A stretch of 55,764 bases of DNA from Clostridia bacterium (GTDB lineage: Bacteria > Bacillota > Clostridia > Christensenellales > Aristaeellaceae), in assembly GCA_017460395.1 (NCBI GenBank), contig JAFUBA010000176.1:1-55764 (forward strand), given 5' to 3'. A program made the translations under genes and the position numbers. A model generated the notes under the pieces. The model saw nothing but the letters and a program-made list of their open reading frames with translations, had not been told where the DNA came from and made no database searches. Below, in pieces: positions 7,584 through 16,051 of this stretch; within the stretch, counting starts at the first letter, position 1, and each line of letters starts with the position of its first letter.

Positions 7584-10178
7584 ATGCGACAGTTCCAGGT
7601 AACGGGAATGAGCTGTGCAGCATGTGCGGCCAGGGTGGAAAAGGCTGTAAGTGCCGTGGACGGCGTGACGGGATGCTCGGTGAGTCTTCTCACCAATTCC
7701 ATGGGCGTGGAAGGCAGTGCGGATGACAGTACGATCATCCGGGCCGTAGAACAGGCCGGATACGGTGCAAAGAGCAAGTCTCAGGCAGAGACACAAAAAG
7801 GAAACAGCATACAGGCTGAAGCGGAGGCTCTGGAGGATCATGAGACGCCCAGGCTGAAGAAACGGCTGATCGCCTCTGTCTGTGTTCTGACAGTCCTCAT
7901 GTATTTCTCCATGGGCCACATGATGTGGGGCTGGCCGCTGCCGTCCTTCTTTGACGGCAACCACGTGGCGATGGGTCTTGTGCAGCTGCTGCTGACCATC
8001 ATCGTGATGCTCATCAACAAGAAGTTCTTCGTGTCGGGCTTCCGCTCCGTGATGCATGGGGCGCCCAACATGGATACGCTGGTGGGGATGGGCAGTGCGG
8101 TTTCGTTCCTCTGGAGCGTGTATGTCCTGTTTGCCATGACGGATGCCCAGGTTCACGGAGGCACGGAAGCTGCGGCCGGCTGGATGCATCAGTTCTATTT
8201 TGAATCCGCCGCCATGATCCTCACCCTCATCACCGTCGGAAAGATGCTGGAGGCCAGGAGCAAGGGGAAGACCACAGACGCGCTCAAGGGCCTCATGAAG
8301 CTGGCGCCGAAAACGGCGGTGCTCGTAAGAGACGGGCAGGAAGTGACCGTGCCCATCGAAGAAGTCCAGATTGGGGACATCTTTGCAGTGCGGCCTGGTG
8401 AGGCAATCCCGGTGGATGGGATCGTTTTGGAGGGGAGTACTGCCGTCAACGAGTCTGCCCTGACCGGTGAATCCGTGCCGGTGGACAAGCAGGCAGGCGA
8501 TGAGGTCCGCGCGGCCACGCTCAATCAGTCCGGCTTCATTCAGTGCCGGGCAGAGCGCGTGGGCGAGGACACGACCCTCAGCCAGATCATCCGGATGGTG
8601 TCGGACGCTGCGGCGACCAAGGCACCCATCGCAAAGATTGCGGACCGTGTGTCCGGAATCTTTGTGCCGGTTGTGATTGGGATCGCCGTTTTCACCACAC
8701 TCATCTGGCTCCTCATCGGGAAGGATGTCGGGTTTGCCCTGGCCCGTGGCATCTCTGTTCTCGTGATCTCCTGCCCATGTGCGCTTGGCCTTGCGACGCC
8801 TGTGGCCATCATGGTGGGCAGCGGCGTGGGTGCACGGCATGGAATCCTGTTCAAGACGTCCGTGGCCCTGGAGGAGACGGGCAAGGCAGACATCGTCGTG
8901 CTGGACAAGACCGGCACCATCACCCGGGGTGAACCCGCGGTGACGGACGTGTATCCCGTCTCCATGGAGGAAGGGCAGTTCCTGGCGCTTGCAAAGGCCC
9001 TGGAAGCCAGAAGCGAGCATCCCCTGGCCAAGGCCATTGTCCGATATGAAACGGACGGAATAGCAGGGGATATGGACATACAGGATTTCCAGGTGCTGCC
9101 CGGGAATGGTCTGATGGGCACTGTGAACGGGCGGCCCGTTCATGCAGGAAGCCTGAAGTTTATCAGCGGGATCTATGCTGTAGACAAGGGCATCCGGGAA
9201 ACGTGTGACAGGTATGCCAGGGAAGGTAAGACGCCGCTGCTGTTTGGCATGGACAGGCAGATCCTCGGTGTCATCGCCGTGGCGGACACCATCAAGGAGG
9301 ACAGCGTAGAAGCCATCCGCCAGATGAAGGGCATGGGCCTGCATACGGTGATGCTCACGGGCGACAATCAGATCACGGCCGATGCCATTGGCACGCAGGT
9401 GGGCGTGGACGAGGTGGTGGCAGGCGTTCTGCCGGACGGCAAAGAGCAGGTGATCCGCCAGCTGCAGGAGCATGGGCACGTGATCATGGTGGGGGACGGC
9501 ATCAACGATGCGCCCGCGCTGACGAGAGCGGAGATCGGGATGGCGATTGGCGCAGGCACTGACATCGCCATGGATGCGGCGGATCTTGTGCTGATGAATT
9601 CCCGCCTGACGGATGCCACAGCCGCGATCCGCCTGAGCAGATTCACCATCCGGAACATTCACGAGAATCTGTTCTGGGCCTTTATCTACAATATTATCGG
9701 CATTCCCCTGGCGGCAGGTGCGTTCATTTCCCTGTTTGGCTGGGAACTGAATCCGATGTTCGGTGCGGCGGCCATGAGCCTGTCCAGCTTCTGCGTGGTG
9801 TCCAACGCACTGCGCCTCAACTTCAAGGATATCTACGCCTCAGGGCGGGATAGATCCCGGAAAAACGGTCTGGAAGGGAAAAGGCTCCTTGCAGACAGCG
9901 CTTCCGGGGAAAATCAGGAACAGCTCGAAGAGCGACAAGAGAAACAAACAGAAAGGAAGGACAATCAGATGACAAAGACGATGAAGATCGACGGCATGAT
10001 GTGTGAGCACTGCGAGGCCACAGTCAAGAAGGCCCTGGAGAAGCTGGAAGGCGTGCAGGAAGCGGTGGTCAGCCATGTGCAGGGCACAGCGGTTGTGACG
10101 CTGAGCGATTCGGTCGCAGATGACGTCCTCAAAAAGGCCGTGGAAGATAAGGACTACACGGTCAAGAGCATTGCCTGA
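7584..10178 (+). CDS. copA: Copper-exporting P1B-type ATPase CopA with N- and C-terminal metal-binding domains
   Basis: CopA pumps Cu(I) out of the cytoplasm using ATP. In order: an N-terminal heavy-metal domain with CAAC (Cys11, Cys14), transmembrane helices, the actuator motif TGES, the membrane copper site CPC (Cys397, Cys399), the phosphorylation motif DKTGT (Asp441), SEHPLAKAIV, and the hinge GDGINDAPAL. After the last helices a charged Glu/Gln/Lys-rich linker leads to a second heavy-metal domain with CEHC (from about residue 796). That raises the length to 864, longer than many CopA proteins. An AAGGAAGG sequence and ATG at 9969 lie exactly at the start of this extra domain (see findings). 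All catalytic motifs are intact. A terminator follows the stop. Confidence 0.96.
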   Translation: MRQFQVTGMSCAACAARVEKAVSAVDGVTGCSVSLLTNSMGVEGSADDSTIIRAVEQAGYGAKSKSQAETQKGNSIQAEAEALEDHETPRLKKRLIASVCVLTVLMYFSMGHMMWGWPLPSFFDGNHVAMGLVQLLLTIIVMLINKKFFVSGFRSVMHGAPNMDTLVGMGSAVSFLWSVYVLFAMTDAQVHGGTEAAAGWMHQFYFESAAMILTLITVGKMLEARSKGKTTDALKGLMKLAPKTAVLVRDGQEVTVPIEEVQIGDIFAVRPGEAIPVDGIVLEGSTAVNESALTGESVPVDKQAGDEVRAATLNQSGFIQCRAERVGEDTTLSQIIRMVSDAAATKAPIAKIADRVSGIFVPVVIGIAVFTTLIWLLIGKDVGFALARGISVLVISCPCALGLATPVAIMVGSGVGARHGILFKTSVALEETGKADIVVLDKTGTITRGEPAVTDVYPVSMEEGQFLALAKALEARSEHPLAKAIVRYETDGIAGDMDIQDFQVLPGNGLMGTVNGRPVHAGSLKFISGIYAVDKGIRETCDRYAREGKTPLLFGMDRQILGVIAVADTIKEDSVEAIRQMKGMGLHTVMLTGDNQITADAIGTQVGVDEVVAGVLPDGKEQVIRQLQEHGHVIMVGDGINDAPALTRAEIGMAIGAGTDIAMDAADLVLMNSRLTDATAAIRLSRFTIRNIHENLFWAFIYNIIGIPLAAGAFISLFGWELNPMFGAAAMSLSSFCVVSNALRLNFKDIYASGRDRSRKNGLEGKRLLADSASGENQEQLEERQEKQTERKDNQMTKTMKIDGMMCEHCEATVKKALEKLEGVQEAVVSHVQGTAVVTLSDSVADDVLKKAVEDKDYTVKSIA
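9951..10178 (+). other. Possible internal translation start giving a free CopZ-like chaperone
   Basis: Within copA, GAAAGGAAGG (9951-9960) lies eight bases before an in-frame ATG at 9969. Initiation there would yield 69 residues, exactly one heavy-metal-associated domain with the MMCEHC copper site and the size of a CopZ chaperone. It could equally be a tethered domain with a chance ribosome-binding-like sequence, or the trace of a copA-copZ fusion. Confidence 0.35.
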
Positions 10179-10210
10179 GAAACGAGAGACGGATCGATAT
10201 GACAGAAAAA

Positions 10211-10248
10211 AGCAGGAAAGGCAGTGCAGATCTGCCCTTCCTGCTTTT
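10211..10248 (+). terminator. Intrinsic terminator of the copper operon
   Basis: AGCAGGAAAGGCAG pairs with CTGCCCTTCCTGCT (one mismatch) and is followed by TTTT, 32 bases after the copA stop. Confidence 0.85.
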
Positions 10249-10272
10249 CACATATCACGGGGGAGACGGCAG

Positions 10273-11115
10273 ATGAATGAGAAAACCCGGGCAGCAAGAC
10301 CGTATTTCCATGGGAAACCCGTGCGGAGAATTGCCGGGCGGGACGATGATTTTCAGTGCGAGGAGGCAAAGCCCTTTTTCTTTTCCGGCAGCAGGCGCAC
10401 AGGGATCCTGATGCTCCACGGTTTTACCGGGAGCGTGTCCCATATGCGGCCTCTCGGGGAAGTACTTCGAAACAAAGGCTATACGGTGATGGGCATCAAC
10501 ATTCCAGGTCATGCGGACAGCCTGGAGGCTCTTGAAGCAAACGGACAGGATGCATGGAAAAAGGCCTGCGAAGAGGCTGCGAAGCGTCTTCGGGCCTCCT
10601 GCGATCTGGTCATCGCCTGCGGCGTCAGCATGGGCGGTGTGCTCTCCATGATCCTGGCCGAGGAGAAACTCGTGGACGGGGTGATCTCTATCTCCGCACC
10701 ATACGGCGTGAAACAGCCGGTGATGAAGTTCGGCCGTGCGATCTCAGGCATCAAGCCGCTGATTTACTGGAGAGAGAACGCTGAGCGGGCGCAGCAGATG
10801 ATGCAGGGGTACGACAGGGGCTATGCCGGCTTTCCCGCAAAAAGCGCATCAGAGCTGTATGACCTGATCCAGGAGATGGTCAGAAACCTGGACCGTGTGG
10901 CATGCAGGGTTTACCTCATTCAGAGCAAGACGGATGATACCATACCGCTGGACAGCATGGAGAAGTTTGCGGGAAGACTGCAGCGGACCAGAACGGCACA
11001 GCTGGAGGATGCACCGCACATGTGCACCATATCCCGCCGGCATTTTGAGCAAGTGGCAGCGCTTGTCCTGGAGGGAGCTGCCTGGGTGGAGGGGACAGAC
11101 CCGGGCGACCAATAA
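10273..11115 (+). CDS. Alpha/beta hydrolase, carboxylesterase/monoacylglycerol lipase-like
   Basis: A 280-residue serine hydrolase of the bacterial carboxylesterase Est30/YvaK type. The oxyanion-hole motif HGFTGS is near residue 50, the nucleophile elbow GVSMGG near 117-122, the acidic residue in SKTDDTIP and the histidine in EDAPHMCT near the C-terminus, so the catalytic triad appears complete. It should act on short-chain esters in the cytoplasm; no signal peptide is seen. GGGGGAGACGG precedes the ATG at 10273; the frame stays open further upstream, but that would overlap copA and its terminator. The physiological substrate is unknown. Confidence 0.88.
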   Translation: MNEKTRAARPYFHGKPVRRIAGRDDDFQCEEAKPFFFSGSRRTGILMLHGFTGSVSHMRPLGEVLRNKGYTVMGINIPGHADSLEALEANGQDAWKKACEEAAKRLRASCDLVIACGVSMGGVLSMILAEEKLVDGVISISAPYGVKQPVMKFGRAISGIKPLIYWRENAERAQQMMQGYDRGYAGFPAKSASELYDLIQEMVRNLDRVACRVYLIQSKTDDTIPLDSMEKFAGRLQRTRTAQLEDAPHMCTISRRHFEQVAALVLEGAAWVEGTDPGDQ

Positions 11116-11155
11116 AAAAATCTCACAAAAAAGTGCCGCGGAAAGAAAAAAATGC

Positions 11156-11184
11156 TTGACACAAAGGCGCAACCGCAGTATTAT
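11156..11184 (+). promoter_or_regulatory. Promoter of the tRNA-Met pair
   Basis: TTGACA (11156-11161), a 17-base spacer and TATTAT (11179-11184), about 30 bases before the first tRNA. Confidence 0.8.
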
Positions 11185-11213
11185 ACCATCTGTCGCCTGG
11201 AGCGACAGAATGA

Positions 11214-11287
<74 letters not shown>

Positions 11288-11293
11288 CGCTAT

Positions 11294-11367
11294 GGCTCCG
11301 TAGCTCAGTTGGCTAGAGCATTCGGTTCATACCCGGAGTGTCATTGGTTCGAGTCCAATCGGAGCCA
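11294..11367 (+). tRNA. Elongator tRNA-Met(CAT)
   Basis: Cloverleaf with acceptor GGCTCCG/CGGAGCC fully paired, anticodon loop TTCATAC (anticodon CAT) and T-arm ATTGG TTCGAGT CCAAT. The loop sequence fits elongator Met rather than lysidine-modified Ile, though the latter shares the anticodon. It lies six bases after the initiator tRNA and shares its promoter and terminator. Confidence 0.93.
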
Positions 11368-11370
11368 CTA

Positions 11371-11400
11371 AATCCGAACAGATTGTTCGGATTTTTCTTT
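11371..11400 (+). terminator. Intrinsic terminator of the tRNA-Met pair
   Basis: AATCCGAACA/TGTTCGGATT perfect stem with a 3-base loop followed by TTTCTTTT. Confidence 0.88.
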
Positions 11401-11432
11401 TGCTGTCAATTGCCCTGAAATATCCCTACGAC

Positions 11433-11459
11433 AAAAACCTCCTGACACCAGGAGGTTTT
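11433..11459 (-). terminator. Intrinsic terminator of the MarR-type gene
   Basis: AAACCTCC/GGAGGTTT stem; on the minus strand it is followed by TTTTTG, 25 bases after the regulator stop codon. Confidence 0.75.
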
Positions 11460-11483
11460 ATGTTTTCCGGAAACGGAAAAGTC

Positions 11484-11936
11484 CTACATTCTGTCCAGAA
11501 TCCGATTGAAGGATCGCAGGGATGTGTTGATGACTTCGATTTCCTGATGGGACACCTCGGTCTTCAGCAGTGTCATCTCTTCGAGAATGTACTGCTTTAA
11601 CTGACTGTGGCATTGCTTCCCTTCCTCCGACAGACGGATCATCATTTTTCTGCGGTCTTTGGGGGAGCGCCATCTGACAATCATGCCCTTTGATTCAAGA
11701 GACTTCACCAGGGGATTCAGATTGGGCTTTGAAACGCCAAGTGTGTCTGACATTTCTGTCAGTGTCAGGTCCCTTTCGGCAATCAGGAAAAGGGACAGAA
11801 TCTGATAGTACGTCAGATCGTATGCCTTCTGGATTTCCTCCATCCGAATCAGCTTCTTTGGAAAAACAGCCAGAAGATGCATCATGGAATTGACCAGCTC
11901 ATCCAATACCCGCGGGTCTTCCTTCCGCTCTGACAT
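11484..11936 (-). CDS. MarR-family transcriptional regulator
   Basis: A 150-residue winged-helix regulator. The helix-turn-helix is in the region LTLTEMSDTLGVSKPNLNPL (about residues 58-77), followed by the wing with SPKDRRKMMIRLSEEG, a typical MarR DR motif. Flanking helices would form the dimer interface. The frame stays open to a start at 12002, but the ATG at 11936 has GGGAGGTGG eight bases upstream and matches the usual family length. It is transcribed alone and no adjacent target gene is evident: its neighbours are the tRNAs and a convergent-ended peptidase operon. The ligand is unknown. Confidence 0.88.
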   Translation of the reverse strand: MSERKEDPRVLDELVNSMMHLLAVFPKKLIRMEEIQKAYDLTYYQILSLFLIAERDLTLTEMSDTLGVSKPNLNPLVKSLESKGMIVRWRSPKDRRKMMIRLSEEGKQCHSQLKQYILEEMTLLKTEVSHQEIEVINTSLRSFNRILDRM

Positions 11937-12072
11937 GTACGCCACCTCCCTTGAGGCTGATCTGCCTTGTGCGAGATAATATCCCGTTTCTTCGGGGGCC
12001 AAGCGTAGCTCATCAAGCTAAGCAATGAAGATTGCAGGACCATTATATTTCCGGCTGAAAACGTATGACAAG

Positions 12073-12118
12073 AAAAAGCCTGTCCGATCTGGGTGGAAAA
12101 TTTCCAGGTCGTTCAGGC
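12073..12118 (-). terminator. Intrinsic terminator of the M20 peptidase operon
   Basis: An imperfect 15-bp stem (GCCTG...CTGG with CCAGG...CAGGC) followed on the minus strand by TTTTTC, about 100 bases downstream of the peptidase stop. Confidence 0.7.
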
Positions 12119-12215
12119 GGTGGAATTATTCACAAAACGAATTTCCAGTTTTTTCCTGTTTCCAGGATTCGTGAACCTGAAACCGCTTCAGATAAGGGGA
12201 TGCGGGCGTCACAGA

Positions 12216-13652
12216 TCAGCATTTCCTCATCAGACGCTTGAAGAAGCGGACGGTGGTCAGCAGCGTGTCGATGGGCAGACGCTCATCATTTCCGTGGATC
12301 ATCCTGCGCTCTTCCTTGCTCATGATCATGGGCGAGAAGCGGTAGACACGGTCACAGATCTCACTGTAGTGCCAGCTGTCGGAGGAAGCAAGCATGAGAT
12401 ACGGCGACACGAAGGTGTCATCCCAGGTCTCCGAGACAGCGCTGCAGATTGCCTCCCAGCCATCCCCGTCCGTGAGGGACACAGGGCTTGGATTTCTGCC
12501 CCAGGTACACTCGATCTGGACTTTTGGATTGTTCACGATTTTCTTCAGGCGCTCGATGACGCTCTCTGTGGTCTCACCCACGTTGATGCGGACATTGGCA
12601 CCAATCCAGGGGTTGCTCGGCATGACGTTGAAGGCCTCGCTGCCTTCCATCTGGGTGAAGGCTGTGGTGGTGCGGGTGAGCGCATTGATCTCGCCCCCGA
12701 TCAGGCGGCAGATGAGCACGATCAGGGGATGCAGAAGATCCGTGTTGGCAAAGATCACCCTGAATGGGAACGAGGCATGGCTCCCCATGCAGCGGAAGGT
12801 GGCCCTTGCGGCATCGGAGATCCGGACGGGGAAGGGATGCGTCTCCACCTTATGGACGGCGTCGGAGAGCATACGGATGGAGGAGCAGGAGGGCGGCGTG
12901 GAGGCATGCCCGCCGGCACCCGGGACAGAAAAGCGCACGGCCATGGTGCCCTTCTCGGCAATGCCGATCACGGCAGAGCGCATGCGGACACTGGGGAAGG
13001 CACCGCTGACGACGGCACCGCCCTCATCGAGCACAAAGGACGGGCGAATGCCTTTCTCCTTCAGGTACCTGACGATGGCAGGCGCGCCGAAGCCGTTGAC
13101 CTCCTCGGTGCCGGAAAAGCACAGGTACAGATCGTGCTGCGGCTGATATCCCTCCCGGATGAGCGTGTCCGCAGCCTCGAGGATGCCAAGGAAGGTGCTT
13201 TTGGTGTCGATGGTGCCGCGGCCCCACATGACTCCGTCCTCGATGATGGCATCAAAGGGCGGCTTCGACCAGGACGGCTCGTGAACAGGCACAACATCAT
13301 AGTGGGCCATGAGCACGGCACTGGAGGAACTGTCCTTTCCCTTCCAGCGGAAGACGAGACTTCGCGTGGAGGGCATGGTAAACTCGCAGACCTTGTGTAC
13401 ATTTGGGAAAAGCGACGGGAGAAGGCCGGTCAGACGATCAAATTCCTTTGGATCCTCTTTCTCGGGATCCGAGGACGAGACCGTGCGGCACCGAATCAGT
13501 GCCTGCATGTGGCGCACGGTGTCCTCCTCATGGATCTCTTCGTCCTTTGCGGCCCCAACTGCCTCGGGCATCTTTTCCGGCTTCAGGAGCAGGGCGCGGA
13601 CCACGAGGATACAGATAAATATGAGCAGCAAAAGCAGAATATACAGGAGCAT
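12216..13652 (-). CDS. M20-family metallopeptidase, membrane-anchored, carboxypeptidase S-like
   Basis: A di-zinc M20 peptidase of about 478 residues. A strongly hydrophobic N-terminal helix (LLYILLLLLIFICILVV) should anchor it to the membrane. The metal ligands are recognisable: His in LMAHYDVVPV, bridging Asp in GRGTIDTKST, the Glu pair in FSGTEEVNGFG, Asp in FVLDEGG and a C-terminal His in MIHGNDERL. Overall it resembles yeast carboxypeptidase S and PM20D1-type enzymes, which hydrolyse dipeptides or N-acyl amino acids. The ATG at 13652 has AAAGGTG upstream; a GTG at 13661 is an alternative that overlaps it. It is the last gene of an operon with two membrane proteins, 23 bases after the preceding stop, which suggests it processes what they transport. 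Confidence 0.9.
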   Translation of the reverse strand: MLLYILLLLLIFICILVVRALLLKPEKMPEAVGAAKDEEIHEEDTVRHMQALIRCRTVSSSDPEKEDPKEFDRLTGLLPSLFPNVHKVCEFTMPSTRSLVFRWKGKDSSSSAVLMAHYDVVPVHEPSWSKPPFDAIIEDGVMWGRGTIDTKSTFLGILEAADTLIREGYQPQHDLYLCFSGTEEVNGFGAPAIVRYLKEKGIRPSFVLDEGGAVVSGAFPSVRMRSAVIGIAEKGTMAVRFSVPGAGGHASTPPSCSSIRMLSDAVHKVETHPFPVRISDAARATFRCMGSHASFPFRVIFANTDLLHPLIVLICRLIGGEINALTRTTTAFTQMEGSEAFNVMPSNPWIGANVRINVGETTESVIERLKKIVNNPKVQIECTWGRNPSPVSLTDGDGWEAICSAVSETWDDTFVSPYLMLASSDSWHYSEICDRVYRFSPMIMSKEERRMIHGNDERLPIDTLLTTVRFFKRLMRKC

Positions 13653-13675
13653 ATGTATCACCTTTCAGGTCTCTG

Positions 13676-14359
13676 TCAGTCTTTCCTGCCGCGCTGCATG
13701 AGGCGGCCTGCCACATATGCGATGATCGCGCCCACCGGCACGAGAATGCCCACGGAGGACGAGAGGGAGGGCATGAGCAGGAAGAGGCAGATCATAAAGA
13801 GAAGCGGCGCGATGGCGAGCTTCCAGTTCTTGGAGATATACACAAGGCCGAGGGCACCCATGAGGGCCGGCATGATGGCGTCGAAGGCGGGCTTCAGGCC
13901 GGGATTCTCCAGAACGGGCTGCAGGAAGCGGATGCCGAAGACGCCGAGGGCGATCACGAGGGTCGTAACCAGGGAGGAGGTGGCAATGGCAATGGTGGAG
14001 ATGACCTCTGCCTCCTCCGTGCCTGCCTTGGCGCCTGCGCCTTCCATGGCATTGAGTGCACAGGGCACCTTCAGCGTGCTGAGGCTTCCCGTCACAAAGG
14101 CGAGGTAGGTGCCGCCGGTGCCGAGCATCGGGGCGTAGGTCAGCACTTCAATGATGCCCACCGTCCAGAATACCGGCGCCACACCGAGCAGTCCCTTCAG
14201 AACGTCCTGAAAGGGCGGGAAGGCCTGGTAGCGAACAGAGATGGCAAGGGGAACCATCAGGAACATGAAGATGGCACTGGCCGTCCAGATCCGGCCCCAC
14301 AGGTGCACGGAGTCCTCGTAGGTCATTGCCTGGGGTACACTGCGTTTGGTGCTGGCCAT
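13676..14359 (-). CDS. Integral membrane protein, probable partner of the DUF5058-like protein
   Basis: A 227-residue protein with about six hydrophobic segments. The conserved-looking core is PMLGTGGTYLAFVTGSL followed by KVPCALNAMEGAG and a long hydrophobic segment after EEAEVISTIAIATSS. I cannot assign a function. Its fold pattern (two helices, an Ala/Met-rich re-entrant-looking stretch, then a long helix) echoes the upstream membrane protein, so the two may form a two-subunit transporter. The ATG at 14359 lies two bases after the upstream stop and has GGGAGGTG eight bases before it, indicating tight or coupled translation. A longer frame from 14422 would overlap the upstream gene and is less likely. 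Confidence 0.75.
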   Translation of the reverse strand: MASTKRSVPQAMTYEDSVHLWGRIWTASAIFMFLMVPLAISVRYQAFPPFQDVLKGLLGVAPVFWTVGIIEVLTYAPMLGTGGTYLAFVTGSLSTLKVPCALNAMEGAGAKAGTEEAEVISTIAIATSSLVTTLVIALGVFGIRFLQPVLENPGLKPAFDAIMPALMGALGLVYISKNWKLAIAPLLFMICLFLLMPSLSSSVGILVPVGAIIAYVAGRLMQRGRKD

Positions 14360-14361
14360 GC

Positions 14362-15093
14362 TTACACACCTCCCATCCATGAAGTCAGCGGAATTGCGGC
14401 TGCCATGCCGCAGAGCATGCACAGCGGCAGGGCATACTGCTCAAGCCACTGCCAGCCGGCCTTTCGAATCAGCAGCCCACACAGCCCCATGCATACCATG
14501 GAAACCAGGGCCACGGCCAGGGGAATGAAGCCCGGCAGCCCTGAGCGGATATCTGCAAACAGAAGGCCGGAGAAAGCGGAGATCATGCCGAGAAAGAGGC
14601 TGTCCGTGAGCAGGGTGCCCTTCGAGCTGTCCTTTTCCTGGATCGATACGACGCCCTTCTGGATCTTCCTGAGACCGAAGAGCACCACGACGATCCCGGA
14701 GAGAATGCCGAGTGTCATGACCCAGGAGATGGCCGAGAAGGTCACGGGATCGGTCACGAGCTCTGAGGTGGAGTGCAGGTTCATGGCGCTGGCGGCAGAC
14801 TGGGCAGCCGGCAGCTCGTAGGTCAGCGCACCGAGCACGCTCAGGCGAAGCCAGGGAAGGGGCAGGCCGAGGAACTGGCTCAGTGAGATGACGCCGATGA
14901 GAATGGCCAGGGCCGGGGCAATGGTGAAGATGGCCGAGGCCGAGATGGTGCGCCGGATCATTTTCTGATCCATTTTCAGCACCTTCGCCTGGCGAAGGGC
15001 TCTCACGAGAAAAAAGATGGACTGGGCGATCACGAAGAGAATCACGATGCCGCAGATCACATACATGAAGGGGCTGTTTGGTGAAAAGTTCAT
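14362..15093 (-). CDS. DUF5058-like integral membrane protein
   Basis: A 243-residue hydrophobic protein with about six or seven predicted helices, resembling the uncharacterised DUF5058 family. Notable segments are LGLPLPWLRLSVLGALTYE, then the Ala-rich AAQSAASAMN before a long hydrophobic helix, and FADIRSGLPGF. The start at ATG 15093 has AAAAGGA eight bases upstream; a TTG at 15111 overlaps this site and is less likely. It is the first gene of an operon with a second membrane protein and an M20 peptidase. Association with amidohydrolase-type peptidases suggests transport of a peptide or acylated amino acid, but this is inference. Confidence 0.8.
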   Translation of the reverse strand: MNFSPNSPFMYVICGIVILFVIAQSIFFLVRALRQAKVLKMDQKMIRRTISASAIFTIAPALAILIGVISLSQFLGLPLPWLRLSVLGALTYELPAAQSAASAMNLHSTSELVTDPVTFSAISWVMTLGILSGIVVVLFGLRKIQKGVVSIQEKDSSKGTLLTDSLFLGMISAFSGLLFADIRSGLPGFIPLAVALVSMVCMGLCGLLIRKAGWQWLEQYALPLCMLCGMAAAIPLTSWMGGV

Positions 15094-15123
15094 AGGATCC
15101 GTCCTTTTCAAGATCTGTCAGGC

Positions 15124-15153
15124 TGCATGCGCGGCCTTTCTAATCGTATGCAT
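15124..15153. promoter_or_regulatory. Imperfect inverted repeat upstream of the DUF5058-like operon, possible IclR operator
   Basis: CTGCATG and CATGCAG arms, with GGCC elements beside each, lie in the 140-base gap between the membrane-protein operon and the IclR gene. Position and symmetry fit an operator, but this is inference and the exact promoter was not identified. Confidence 0.3.
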
Positions 15154-15200
15154 GCAGGCCGTGTGGAAGAATACCAAAAAGGACAGGAAATGAAAAGCAC

Positions 15201-15222
15201 AAAAACCCGTCCGGAGGACGGG
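15201..15222 (-). terminator. Intrinsic terminator of the IclR gene
   Basis: CCCGTCC/GGACGGG stem around GGA; on the minus strand it is followed by TTTTTG, just beyond the IclR stop. The downstream membrane-protein operon therefore probably has its own promoter. Confidence 0.8.
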
Positions 15223-15235
15223 CAGCTGTGCAGGA

Positions 15236-16051
15236 TCAGAGCTTATTCTGGAGCGGATCGAAGGTGGTGCGCAGACGCTGAATCATCTCATCCACGGCCT
15301 GAAGGGAAATGTGGGTGGAGGGTGCTGACATACTGGCCGCATACAGCATCTGTCCCTCCTGATTAAAAATCGGAATGGAGACGGAACGCTTTCCATATAA
15401 GTGTTCCATATTATCCAACGCATAGCCCTGACTGCGGATGGTTTCAAGCTGCGCAAGGAGCTCATTTGGATCCGTGATGGTGAGACTGGTGTATGCCTTG
15501 AGCGGTTTTTTCAGGATCTCCCGGATGTCCGATTCTTCCATGTAGGCCAGGAAGAGCTTGCCGGAGCAGGTACAGTGCAGAGGTGCCGTCTCGCCCATGG
15601 CAGGGGCGTAGGAAAAAAGATCGGAGGGTGAGACACAGTAAAGGCACTGGATACAGGATGACTCCAGGGCTGCAATGGAACAGATCTTGTGCGTCTCATC
15701 TGAAAGCAACTTGAGTCGCGGATAAAAAACGGACCGGACATTCAGGTGCTCCAGTGCACTCCAGGAAAGGCCCAGGGTGTGCGTGGAGGGGTAATACTTG
15801 TTGCTGATCGGGTTTCTCTCCAGGTATCCGCACATGGCAAGGGTGCTGAGAATGTTATATACGGTGCTCTTCTGAAGGCCCAGCCGGTAGGCAATATCGG
15901 ATGCACCCAGCTCCTGGGAGCAACCCGAGAAACAGTCAAGCACGGACATGGCCCGCGCGATGGTGCGTATGCTGCCTTCTGCTGAACTGTAAACGGCGTG
16001 CGCCGTATGGGAGCCCGGACCGTTCTGGGAGGGGGAGTGATGGACAGTCAC
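15236..16051 (-). CDS. IclR-family transcriptional regulator
   Basis: A 271-residue regulator. The N-terminal winged helix-turn-helix covers roughly residues 25-90 (SIRTIARAMSVLDCF, then YRLGLQKSTVYNILSTL). The C-terminal effector domain follows (ETAPLHCTCSGKLFLAY, a typical IclR segment, and GKRSVSIPIFNQEG). The domain binds small molecules such as organic acids in known members. The start is GTG at 16051 with AAGGAAGTG upstream. It is oriented like the downstream DUF5058/M20 operon, separated by its own terminator, and is the natural candidate to control it. About 25 extra N-terminal residues precede the conserved domain. Confidence 0.9.
   Translation of the reverse strand: MTVHHSPSQNGPGSHTAHAVYSSAEGSIRTIARAMSVLDCFSGCSQELGASDIAYRLGLQKSTVYNILSTLAMCGYLERNPISNKYYPSTHTLGLSWSALEHLNVRSVFYPRLKLLSDETHKICSIAALESSCIQCLYCVSPSDLFSYAPAMGETAPLHCTCSGKLFLAYMEESDIREILKKPLKAYTSLTITDPNELLAQLETIRSQGYALDNMEHLYGKRSVSIPIFNQEGQMLYAASMSAPSTHISLQAVDEMIQRLRTTFDPLQNKL

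Noticed and set aside
7371-9662. Antisense open frame of 763 codons opposite csoR-copA
   Set aside because: It lies entirely opposite CopA, which has complete motifs; His/Arg/Gly-rich composition is typical of a shadow frame in GC-rich coding DNA.
12093-14108. Plus-strand open frame of 671 codons opposite the M20 peptidase and its neighbour
   Set aside because: No ribosome binding site or domain, and it covers a terminator and two genes with clear motifs; codon-structure shadow.
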